The translations under genes were made by a program, and so were the position numbers. The notes beneath the pieces were generated by a model that worked only from the letters and a program-made list of their open reading frames with translations, was not told the origin of the DNA and ran no database searches. Shown piece after piece: positions 1-11,143 of a stretch of 64,000 bases of DNA. Position 1 is the stretch's first letter. Every line of letters starts with the position of its first letter. The stretch is from Parasponia andersonii. Taxonomy: Eukaryota > Streptophyta > Magnoliopsida > Rosales > Cannabaceae. The DNA is taken from contig JXTB01000036.1 of NCBI GenBank assembly GCA_002914805.1, positions 32,807 to 96,806 on the forward strand. Direction: 5' to 3'.

Positions 1-1152
1 CTTAGAGAAACAGGGCAAGTAGTGGCCTGTGAGGCTCATCTGGTCTTCATCATCGTCTCTCATCTTTGTTTGGACCCTGTGACCAGCACGGAAAGATGCG
101 GAGACGGTCCACCTTTTGATGTCGTTTAAGGGATTCGGTTGTCGTTCACAAGCCACACGTAGTCTTGTACGTTATAATTAAGCCAGTATTATCGTGAAAT
201 AATATGTAGATTGTAGAAATGACAATGCTGAAAAGAATTTTGAATCATTATAAATTATCTTAGAAAATCAATTGACTAGTTTATCAAAAAAAAAAAGAAA
301 AGAAAATAAATTGACTAACCTAGCTTTTCAGGTGGCAGTTCATGAATCATTAAAGAAATACATAACTTAAAAGATTAACAAATAATATGACGTCACATCA
401 TTATTTTTTTTCGTTTCCTAGATAATTTGTTAGACATGCTTTACTCTAATATATGTTATATATCATCCAACGACCAACCCAGTCACCCTTGATCTGTTCC
501 TAATTAGTTATAACATACGTTGGCTAGATGTCACGTAAGGTATGCGTTTGAAATATCATTAATACTGAAATGAGATCTAAGATTTGTTAGATCTATTCGT
601 CTTAGTGGCAATGTAGGTTTTTTTTATATATATATACAAAAATTTAATTAGTGGCTCCATTGAAATTGAAATATTTTGGCAATGGGCATTGATATTTTTC
701 ATTCGAGATGAGTTCAAATTGAGCCACAAAGAAATGCAATTACTAAAACCCTTGTACTCTTGTAGTACCATATAATGTACTAGAGCAAAATATAAAGTAA
801 GCGGCTTAACATTTTTTGTGGCTAACATCCTTACTGGGAATTTCTGTAGACCCATCATGAAGCATTGTGACGATTTCTTAGACTAAAATCATTTCCTAGT
901 TGAATGTAAATATGTATATATATATATATATATATATGCAACACTCGCAGATTAAATGAATCCTCCCAACCCTAATCCTTTATGGGGTCCCTAAATGAGG
1001 CCTAAGAATTTGAGTCACTTGGTGAGTATAAATGCATCCGACATAACTCAAAATTTTGTCCCCTCCAGAGTGCCTTGAGCTTCTGACACGTGTACAAGCA
1101 TCCCAAAAAATTATTTTAATATTGGGGGGGAAGGGAAATCAAGGTTCCCTCT
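1..1152. other. Intergenic sequence, no gene recognised
   Basis: The first ~150 bases are more GC-rich than the rest, and frame 1 on the plus strand stays open for 43 codons from the window edge, ending at a TAA near 130. This could be the end of an upstream exon, but I recognise no domain and there is no second exon. Bases 151-1152 are AT-rich with a (TA)n run near 911-937. Short open frames there, on both strands, have no recognisable content. Confidence 0.5.
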
Positions 1153-3050
1153 CCTTACGAGATGCATGGTTGAAACACTTCAAGGATCATTTAATAATTC
1201 TAATATATAGTACTATAGTTATATTTATAGTGGAAAAAGAGAAAAACTTGGAGATAAATTCCAATGTCCTTCTTTGGCCTGCGTGGGGCATGTCCAGTGG
1301 TAAATTGTCTTATTGAGTTCGAATAAAATTATCCAATAAAACGTACCACCAATCAAACAACAACAGCTCAACGAACGACAACAAAAACAAAGGAGTAGCC
1401 AGCGACTGTGAAAAAGAATCTTGAAAAGATTGAAAGTGCTTAGGCGTGGTATGTGAAAAAGATAAGAAAGAAAAGGAAAGGAAAGAGTAGGTAAGAGAAT
1501 ACAAATATATAATTGTATATTTACTATGTATTTATGTGCCTTGTGCCTTTTGAAACAACTCGACTACTATAGATCAATAATCTTTTACATTGATTACCGA
1601 ACTCATTCTAGTAAATATCAAAGTAGAGTTGTCAAGTTTTTTTTTAAAAAAAAAAGCAAAATTCATATATCGTTTATGTTATAGTGGCATCTCTCTTATA
1701 TATACGAAGATTTCTCATGGAAAAGACAAAAATATATCCGAGACTCCGACCGCAAAATTTCAAAAGATAAAGATGTAACATCTTCCCAAAGCTCACTTCT
1801 CTATCACCCACTTAAATTCTTAGCTTTACATGTCCGCTAGCATATTTAATTGTAATATATAGTGTATTTTTCCTATTATGGTCAACCAAGAGCATATATG
1901 CATGTAACTTTTTTCCTTAGTGAAATAATTCAAACCACTTACTATCGATCACAATATTGGTTATTTCATCTTCGTGTATACACAAAGGCATATACATATA
2001 TGATTACTACTTCTGCAATCTTGAGCATTGTTCTTGGAGCATTTCGTTAATGTGAAGAGTTGGACCATATAAATTCTGTCGTAATAATGATTTCTTATCT
2101 CCTTATGAGATGCATGGTTGAAACACTTCAAGGATCATTTAATAATTCTAATATATAGTACTATAGTTACATTTATAGTGGAAAAAGAGAAAAACTTGAA
2201 GATAAATTCCAATGTCCTTCCTTGGCCTGTGTGGGGCATGTCCAGTGGTAAATTGTCTTATTGAGTTCGAATAAAATTATCCAATAAAACGTACCACCAA
2301 TCAAACAACAACAGCTCAACGAACGACAACAAAAACAAAGGAGTAGCCAGCGACGGTGATAAAGAATCTTGAAAAGATTGAAAGCGCTTAGGCGTGATAT
2401 GTGAAAAAGATAAGAAAGAAAAGGAAAGGAAAGAGTAGGTAAGAGAATACAAATATATAATTGTATATTTACTATATATTTATGTGCCTTGTGCCTATTG
2501 AAACAACTCGACTACTATATATCAATAATCTTTTACATTGATTACCGAACTCATTCTAGTAAAAATCAAAGTAGAGTTGTTAAGTTTTTTTTTTTAAAAA
2601 AAAAGAAAAATTCATATATAGTTTATATTATAGTGACATCTCTCTTATATATACGAAGATTTCTCATGGAAAAGACAACAATATATCCGAGACTCCGACC
2701 GCAAAATTTCTAGGAGATAAAGATGTTACATCTTCCCAAAGCTCATTTCTCTATCACCCACTTAAATTTTTAGCTTTACATGTCCGCTAGCGTATTTAAT
2801 TGTCATATATAATGTATTTTTCCTATTATGGTCAACCAAGTGCATATATGCATGTAACTTTTTTCCTTAGTGAAATGATTCAAACCACTTACTATCGATA
2901 ACAATATTGCTTATTTTATCTTCGTGTATATACAAAGGCATATACATGTATGATTGCTAGTAATGCAATCTTGAGCATTATTCTTGTAGCATTTCGTTAA
3001 TGTGAAGAGTTGGACCATATAAATTGTGTCGTAATAATGATTTCTTATCT
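1153..3050. repeat. Direct tandem duplication, 2 x about 948 bp
   Basis: Unit 1 is about 1153-2100 and unit 2 about 2101-3050. Both begin with CCTTA(C/T)GAGATGCATGG and run through the same landmarks (a GAGTTCGAATAAAATTATCC stretch, the reverse complement of a serine/leucine-rich open frame, an oligo-T/oligo-A stretch, a GTGAAGAGTTGGACC end). Differences are scattered single bases and small poly-A length changes, so the duplication is fairly recent but not brand new. No gene is visible in either unit. The second unit ends about 670 bp before the AHP1-like start codon, so the duplication may have moved or copied distal promoter sequence of that gene. Confidence 0.88.
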
Positions 3051-3207
3051 CAGTTTTCATGTTTTTTTTTTAAAAAACTATTTTAGTTCTATCTATATTA
3101 TATGTAATAGTTTAATATTGCCCCAACTCTTGAAAATTGTCATACCCCACATGATAAAGTTAGTACCTTGGAGAAGAAAACAAATGAAGAATTAGAATAA
3201 AATATTT

Positions 3208-3228
3208 GAGAGAGAGAGAGAGAGAGAG
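3208..3228. promoter_or_regulatory. (GA)n tract upstream of the AHP1-like gene
   Basis: An uninterrupted GA dinucleotide run about 0.5 kb before the start codon at 3717. GA tracts in plant promoters and leaders are known binding sites of BPC/GAGA-binding factors; a regulatory role here is inference from position only. A second simple repeat, (TA)n, lies near 3383-3402. Confidence 0.4.
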
Positions 3229-3716
3229 TGATAATTACTGGAAGAAAAAGATAGAGGGGAGGTGAAGGGTACAATATGATATCAAGTTTTGGATCTTGTG
3301 ATAAGTTTTCAGTCCCTTAACTTACTCTTAAACTGATTTGCTGGAGACGAAACAAAAGAAAAAACAGAAAAAGAGATAGAAATATATATATATATATATA
3401 TATGTATATATTCACACATCTCTCCCCACCTACTCAAATGAACAAGTCCTGACTTTATGTACTGTACTATATGCATGTACAGCCAATTAGCCAACACCAA
3501 AGGCAGCTGGAATCTTCAAAATTAAACTATTAAATTTCTCTTCCAACCTTCAGATTTTACCAAATCTCTTACTGGATTCTCCTCTTTTCCAACAAAGAAA
3601 CCCCAAAAAAAAAACAAGGAAAGAAAAGCAAAGAAAAGTAGAAGCGTAGAATGAATCCATAAATCTGTGAATCTTCACATATAGAGAGTAAGATATACTA
3701 GATATATAGTTCTTTA

Positions 3717-5332
3717 ATGGCTGGTTCTGGCTTGGTTGATCAGTTGAAGAAGCAGTTGGAAGCTTTCACAGCTTCACTGTTTAGTGAGGTCAGTCAATTA
3801 ATTTTGGTTATATTTGTTTCTCTTATACATATATATATATATTTATAAATATATATCTATATACTCCTCTCTTGATCTCCTATTTGTATAGCTATTGTTG
3901 GGTTGAGTTGGGTTTTGATGATGAATACTTATTTTCTTTCCTTTTTTTTTTTTTGGGAGAATTAAGGGATTCCTAGATGATCAATTTACCCAACTTCAAC
4001 AACTCCAAGATGAAAGCAACCCAGATTTTGTGGTTGAAGTGGTGTCTCTCTTTTTTGAAGATTCTGAGAGGCTTCTTAATGAACTTGCCAAAGCCTTGTG
4101 AGGATTTACATATTTTTATACTAAAAGCTCTCTTAATTAAATTGCTTTTTCTCATGAATTTATTAAGTGAATATACTTTTAATACCTGTTCATATCTTTA
4201 CTGTATTTTCTTATTCCTGTTTCCAATAACAATAATAATAAATGGGTGCAGAGATCAACAGAATGCTGATTTTACAAAGGTGGATGCCCATGTTCACCAG
4301 TTGAAGGGCAGTAGCTCCAGGTATTTCATTACTGGTTTTGTAATTTTTTTTTAAAAAAAAATCATTTTGAATTCTACCTTTTCTTGTGTATAAAATGACA
4401 TGAAATGGAAATGCTTTTCTGCATATGTAATATATCATTTTAGTGTCACTATTAGTAAACAGTACTTTGCTTCTTGAAACTGGTGATTAAATATTAGTAC
4501 TCTATATTCAATATTGTTTTGAGACCTAGAAAAAATATATATGGGTAGACTTAATTTCAAAGGAAAATCCAGATCTGATGATGTAGCTTTAAAGAGTATG
4601 TTTCAATACTCCATATATATGTGGACAAAAGTATCCCTTTCAGAGGTTTTATCATCAACAGATCTCTTATATCACTAGCTACACTAATTTTTTCCATATG
4701 GATGTTGAGCTGCACATTGAGTAGATCACAATGCCACTAATACTTATTAATCTTGAAATTCGGTTAATATTTTTCATTACAGAAATATTAATTTATAGTA
4801 GTAGGAACTGTTTTTTCTTAATCAATTGTTTCTTTAGTAACTGTTTTAAAGAAGTATATTTGGTTAATTTTCTCCCAGCATTGGTGCTCAGGGAGTTCAA
4901 AGAGCCTGCATTGCATTCCGTAACTGCTGCGAGGAGAAGAATATTGAAGGGTTCGTTTCTAATTGATATATATATCACATAACTATTTATATATACATAT
5001 AAGTCATGACTATATAGAGACAGCAGAATGTACGATTTTTATTTTTATTTTTATTTTATTTTTTGTTTCTTTTGCATGTTGTGACTATGAAATAATTATG
5101 ATATACAGGTGCCTAAAATGTTTGCAACTAGTGAAACAAGAGTATACCCTTGTGAAAAACAAGCTCCAAACCATGTTCAAGGTAACTAATTGTGGAATAT
5201 ACACACAACTGTAATTGATTCAAGAAAATAGAGCTTTGCTTAATTATTAGTCTTAGAATTATTTACTCAATTGTTTGGATGTAGTTGGAGCAGCAGCTTT
5301 TGGCCGCCCAAAGGACATCATTTCCAATGTAA
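3717..5332 (+). CDS. AHP1: Histidine-containing phosphotransfer protein, AHP1-like, six exons
   Basis: The product relays phosphate from sensor histidine kinases (cytokinin receptors, AHK1-type sensors) to nuclear response regulators, shuttling between cytosol and nucleus. Exons: 3717-3788, 3967-4097, 4252-4320, 4879-4950, 5109-5181, 5285-5332; every intron is GT-AG and the frame closes exactly to TAA (154 aa, the usual length for plant AHPs). The acidic helix GFLDDQF starts at residue 25, [13 protein letters not shown] lies near 49-61, and the HPt motif [13 protein letters not shown] puts the phospho-accepting histidine at His83 with Lys86 and Gly87 after it. Glutamine-rich [13 protein letters not shown] and the ending [10 protein letters not shown] fit the AHP1 branch better than AHP2/3/5. 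The start is the first ATG of the open frame, followed directly by [17 protein letters not shown]. One oddity is Gly96, where family members usually carry a basic residue (Arg/Lys) after GAQ/GAK. The UTRs are not defined; an (ATC)n tract follows the stop. I see no disabling mutation. Confidence 0.95.
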
Positions 5333-6482
5333 TCATCATCATCATCATCATAGTATCATGATCAGCAGATAGCTTATGGTTCTGGCTCTGTAGATTAATT
5401 TATTTTGTCTACTCCTATTTTTCCTCTCAGTTGGTTGAGTACCATATAACATATCAAAGTTGCTCATAAAAGCTTTGAGCTTTCTGTGAACTTAATTTTA
5501 GTCTCGTCAATCCGATCTTTGCAAATTAAATGCAAAAAAAATATTGTTGGAATTTAATGTGAATAAATCTTCATTTCTAGAGCCTCTTATGTGTGTGTGT
5601 GTATATACACATCTATATATGCACTTTGGCAAGATTTATAATTCTCTTCTGCAAATCTAGATTTTCCCATGCAGTTCTGCTTAGAAAATTTTGAATAGGT
5701 TTACATCTTTTTTTCTTTTCTTCTTTTAATTATTTATATTCATGTAGTATATGTAGCAGCGACCACCTTTAGAAGTACGACACATATAATAAGCTATGAT
5801 AATCGGATTACTAAAGTACTTTTGCTTTATTATAAAGTAAGCGAAAATTACAATGTTTTAAGTTTAAGATCGTTTCATTTGATCGATGTAGCTGTTTTAA
5901 TCTTCTACCAATTAAAGATATTAGTGCTTGTTTGGTATAATTTTTTATTCAGTATAAACAAAAGAATGGTGGATAACATTTAGAAAAGATCTTCGTCTTT
6001 CCATTTTATTTTTTTGTTTACAGAAACCAAAATTAAGTGATACCAAATAACCCAAGGTAAAGTTAGTATAACATTCACTGTTTTGTATATGATCTATTAA
6101 TTATGAGTTAATCCTCTAACAATCCAGTATTATTTGAAGGAAAGGTCCCTGAGAATATAATAAAATGACAAATCCACGTAACATGGAAAAAGACTATTAA
6201 TCACCACTTTGAAAAAGTTGTGGTTGTGGAAATTTACATGGAAACTTCATAATTTCCAAATAATAATAATGATCATGATAAGGACAAGATCTACACCCTA
6301 TACTGTGTGTGCGCGTGTATTTATCGTCATGATTACAGCAAATATATATATATATATATATATTTATATAACTTCACAATCCAATAGATATATTTTTTTA
6401 ACTAATGCAAGAGGTATTTTTTTTTAAATTGTTAGTTCCTTTATAGTAGTTGAAAAAAAAAATAAAAATAAAAATCTATTAT
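5333..6482. other. Downstream sequence of the AHP1-like gene; no further gene
   Basis: AT-rich sequence containing the probable 3' UTR, beginning with an ATC trinucleotide run just after the stop. A possible degenerate MITE end (CAATCCAATAGATATATTTT) sits beside a (TA)n run near 6340-6400. Nothing else was recognised up to the edge of the Athila element. Confidence 0.6.
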
Positions 6483-9427
6483 TGTAAAAATAATGAACGC
6501 AAGTGCACATATTACTAATAAGTCATAAAGAGTAAGTATAAGCATCATTTCCTCGAAAATTATGTTTACTAAATATCAAAATTATCTTAACTCTAATTTT
6601 ATTTGAAAATAAATTAAAATGAAGAAAATTGTACAAAAATAAATTAAAGATCAAATTAAAAAGAAGCAAAGCAAAATTTAAATAAATAAGACAATTAAGT
6701 AACTAAAGACCTAGGATTTCCAATTCACTTAGATTAATTCGTCTAAATTATTCAGTTCAATTAATTAATATTTATTTTATATGCTAACAGTGAATTTTTT
6801 TATTATATTTATTAATCTTTCTCATGAATTAACAAACATGTTTTAATAAATAAGTTCCAATATTTCTGCGTAAACTATGAACCTATCAAATCTCATTAAA
6901 GCACAAGAAATTTATAATACCACACAAATCTTATAGATATCTTTATTCTATAAAAATCTCATGTTATATTAATCATTGACAAATTCAATCATCCCTTCTC
7001 AGATCTTGGATTAAATCTCTAATTCATATCAAAGTTGATCAGGCTCTCATAAAAGTATATATTAATACAATTAGTATAAGATGAGAAATAAACATAAACT
7101 TGTATATAAATTAAAATAATTTAATACATCATAATCTGGCTATATCGTAGCCCTAGAAAATAAAAGTAATTTATAGTAAAAGAAAAATAACATGAAGAAG
7201 AAAGAAAAAAGTGTTGGAATTTTAGGGTTTCAATCTTACTCACTCTTATTTTAAAGATAACAATCATTTGTTTTAGTTCTAATGATTTAACTTAAGTATG
7301 TAGTGAAATAATTTTAAAGTTTTAACTCATATTAATTAAGGAATCAAATTTGAAGTTGGATCTATATTAGATCTATTAAAATCAAGCTTGAAGATAGATA
7401 GTCAAGATACAAGACCATATTTAGATATAGTATATTTCATACTTAGTCTTATAGTTGATTTAGTTCATTGAAGATAGATTCTCTTTGTATTAACTCATGC
7501 TTTTAAATATATTTTTAAACTATTATAAGCATAAAATAGTTATTTTATTTTAGAAGTTTAAAAATAGAAAATAATGATCTATTTAAACGAGTAAAATATT
7601 CTTTAATACATAATTTCTTAAGTTTAAATAAATTATAAATATATTTGAAATCATGATTATTTAAAATAAGTTAAAAAGAGATTATCTATTTGCAAATTAG
7701 AGTATGTTTTGGAATTAATACTTTCTAAATTATTGTTAAATATCTTTGAGATACCAAAACAAATTTACAATAGCCAAAAGATTCTTTTCAAATTAATTTT
7801 CTATATTTTAAAGTGCACAAAACAAATTTGGAAGTCTCTATTTACAAAACACCAAAAAATCTGCCATAATCTAAAAAATAACAAAAATCTTGTTTGAATT
7901 TTAAAAATAACCAAAAATGGGTTTGGTCGAACAAAAAATAGTTTTGGTTGATCACTTTTCAAACCAATAGCTAGAAATAACCGTTAGAGTTGAGCTGACG
8001 TGTTAGACTCTAATGGCTATATTTTTTTTCGACCAACTTTAATTTTGGCCGATCAAAATTTTGGCAAAAAGCTAATAATAGCTATAAATGACTAGTTTCT
8101 TGAATATCTATATATAAAGCCTTATTTGGTGACATTTAACACTTGAATATAAACCTGAATTGATATCAATCTACTTTCAAAGTGTCTTTGCCAAATTTCA
8201 CATCAATTACACTTTCAAAATATAATAAACCAATTTTAGAGCATCTATAGTACATTATTTCAAATTTTCTATGCCAAAATTGTATTCATTACTTTTCTAA
8301 AGAGAGTTCTTGAATATGTTCGCTCTTGTTTATTAAAAAACTATTTGAGTTGAGGTAAGGTTGGCACTAGAGTCATAAACAAATCATATATAGGTAAGGT
8401 TACTATCAAAATCTAAACAAACCATAAGTTAGTGAGCTTGGCACCATTGTCTAAACAATCCATATAGATGAGGTTGGTACCAGAGTCTAAACAATTCAAG
8501 ATCAGATGTAATAGAACCGAAATCAAGATTATTATAAAGCCTTGGTATACTTAAGAAGAATTTTCTCCGTTTGTATAAGAGTCAATTAAGCCCATAATCT
8601 TAATAAGATAGTAAAAAGCTCGAAATAAGTTGTCAAGGGCCAGAGACGTAAGCAAACCCTTGTGTTTATCGAATCTCGTAAAATAGTTTTTGCAAGCTCT
8701 CTATATCTCTTTCATTTATTTACTTTTAGATTGTGCGTGTTATTTGCTATATTTACTTGTTCTATTCATTGTTTGCACATTCTAATTGTTCAATTCGAAA
8801 AGTTTGAAAAATATTTTAAAATCCAACTCATTCCTCCTCTTAGGTTAGCTAATCTTGGGCTAATAGAAAGAAGAATAGAAAAACTAAAAGTTGAATTAAT
8901 GGTGTTCTATCTCTAGGTCACCAAACGCTCTGCCTTCAATCTTTCGTTCTCTCTCTTTTCTCAGTTCTTGATGGTTCCCTAGGTTCTCAAAGACCTATTT
9001 ATAAGCTTGGAGATGACCATATTGAAAATTAGGTCAAAAGGCATCTAAAGAAAAAGATTTACTAAATTTCTACAATGTATCACTAGGGCACCATCCTGGC
9101 TGCCAAGTTCCCCTTTTTCAATTTAAACTAGTATTAGAGTGCTACTAATATGACATTAGGGTGCCACTTCCTCTAATCCTCGCAAATTTTAGCTTCTTTT
9201 GAGCCTTTTGCGCACTCTAGTGCTAATGAGAAGCACCAAGATGCTCTCTTCTCTACCCATCGTACCATAAACCATGCCATTTTGCTCCAAATACCACTAA
9301 GTGCACCAAAATTATCTAACTTACAATCAAAATATCAAAAACACAAATAAAACCCATAAAAACTTTGAGAATCTATCAAATTTTTAGCTTAAATGGTATC
9401 AAATTCGTGAGTAAAACTTACTTATCA
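6483..9427 (-). repeat. Athila 3' LTR, interrupted by a solo LTR
   Basis: It starts with TGTAAAAATAATG and ends with ACTTACTTATCA, which reads TGATAAGT on the element strand. It aligns along its length with the right LTR: 6483-6966 against 26283-26753, then 6967-7211 and 8866-9427 against 40049-40848. Shared landmarks include CTCATGTTATATT, TAGCCCTA, and the block on cell-size numerals GACCTATTTATAAGCTTGGAG. The 1654-bp interruption at 7212-8865 is absent from the right copy. Confidence 0.85.
7212..8865 (+). mobile_element. Solo LTR, Copia-type, inside the Athila 3' LTR
   Basis: It begins TGTTGGAATTTTAGG and ends GGGCTAATA, flanked by AAAAG (7207-7211) and GAAAG (8866-8870), a 4-of-5 target-site duplication. 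The right Athila LTR runs without a break at this point (about 40283-40300), giving the empty site. The segment CCTCCTCTTAGGTTAGC just before its 3' end looks like the terminal part of Copia LTRs that carry a pyrimidine-rich stretch; this is family resemblance, not proof. There is no internal coding region. The open frames at 7709-7897 and 8662-8916 have no recognisable domain and are attributed to LTR sequence. Confidence 0.72.
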
Positions 9428-9997
9428 AATACCCCTAAACTTAACATTTTGCTCGTCCTCGAGTAAAACAAATACAAAAGAAGAAATAAAGATAAATAAA
9501 ACACCTAAAAACTAAAACTTGAGTATTGATTCAATTTAGAATATAGACAGGCCTCACAGATTGTACATAATTACTAAGTTAAGGAAAACTTCAAAATATC
9601 AACAATATCTAAAATTTCAACTTCAATAGGAGCCTTACTTTTCTCTTGATCCTTTACATGTGTGTGTGCATAGCCAATGACATCTAACCATTCATAACTC
9701 AAATTGGTTTATGCAAACGAGTGAATTAATATTGATCTTTAAGTAAGCATTTTATCAAATTCTATAGGCTTTTTTTCTCAACCATTCTCCATTAATATAG
9801 ACTAATACTAACCAAGGATCAGTAAGACTTTATTAAGCTTGTAATTATAGTAAAGGTGAAGATAAGATAAGGTTGGAAATTTTAAGCTCAATTCATACTC
9901 ATACATAAGGATACATTTTCCTCTAAAACCGTTGAAGCTCTACTTAACACTCCCACTAGTATCCCTAACTTATTTTCAAACTTTCTCTTGTAGTCAA
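9428..9997 (-). other. Athila internal segment next to the 3' LTR, with polypurine tract
   Basis: On the minus strand this reads GACGAGCAAAATGTTAAG then TTTAGGGGTATT directly before the LTR, the form typical of the polypurine tract and 3' untranslated region of Athila/Tat-type elements. No coding frame is visible. The segment continues at 18019 after the Copia insertion. Confidence 0.65.
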
Positions 9998-11143
9998 TGT
10001 TGGGATTTTTGCCCTAAAAAAGTATATTTCCAATTTTACCCTTTTGAATATAAATAACTTTCTCTTATATGAAATTATGACATTTGCTAGATTAAACTAT
10101 CTTAGTTGTATAGTTTATTCATCTGAAAAAGATTCTATGGCTTTATATGTGTATAAAGAAACAAACATGATTAAGTGTTAATTATGAGGAGACTTATTTC
10201 TTTATCTAAGTCTAAATGAAGTAGTTTATAATTTGTAAATAAAGATAGAATACTTTATTTACTATAGGTTGTAGTGTTTGTCTATCTCAACGGGAATGAT
10301 ATGTCTCAAATCATTACAGTATCTGACTTCTGATATAAACGCTAATACAATATAAACAAGTTATGTGTATTAAACTGGACTAGGTAATATAAAGAATTGG
10401 AGTGTTGTAACTCAATTTCTATATTATCACAAACTAGCTCTTAGCATATAAATCTTAATCCTTGATATTTGACTAGACTTACTTTCATGGGTTATAGCCT
10501 TTTGATTTATTAAAAGACTAACCTCTATGAAATTAGAGGTAAACTCTGGCATATTGGAGGTTATGGCTTATGAATTGATGGGAACATCAAATAGTTAAGG
10601 AAACCATATATTAATGCCACTTTAGGTTCTTTCAAGATTCATGGAATAATTATATCTAAGATCTTAGTATTCACTTTGTGAATTGGTTGATAATTTTGTC
10701 TAAATGGCCATTGAGAACAAAATTATCGATAACATTATTCCTTGATAAAAAGATGGTAACTTAAAGGTAAATAAGTGTTTGAGGGGTATTATGGTAATTT
10801 CACCTATCCAACTACGGCATTGTATAGGGATTATATATATGGTATAGAATATGCTAGATGGATCGATAATCAAGATTAGTTGATTAAATCTCTATAAAAG
10901 GCATGACATTTAATCTAAGAGTGCAGTATTGAGCTTTTAGTGGAGTGTCCCATTTACTAATAATATTTATATAAATACCATAATAAGAGTTATTATGTAT
11001 TTATCATATTATTGGAGCTTAGATTATTTGGATCTATTTGGTCCCTTGTCTAGCTCAATTAAGCTCAATAATTGATTGGTGGTATTTGTGAAATAAGTTT
11101 CATGAAACTCTGTAAAATAATGATTCTATACAGAAGTTGGTAG
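9998..11143 (+). repeat. Copia 5' LTR, homologous part only
   Basis: It matches the 3' LTR from its first base through CAGAAGTTGGTA with scattered substitutions; landmarks include GATTAAGTGTTAATTATG, CTAGCTCTTAGCATATAAATC and GGAGGTTATGGCTTATG. The remaining ~660 bp expected from the 3' LTR (17361-18018) do not follow. Confidence 0.82.

Noticed and set aside
577-858. 93-codon minus-strand open frame
   Set aside because: Low-complexity tail (oligo-Lys/Tyr from TA repeats), no domain and no supporting context.
3977-4354. 125-codon plus-strand open frame
   Set aside because: It overlaps exon 2, an intron and exon 3 of the AHP1-like gene in the wrong frame.
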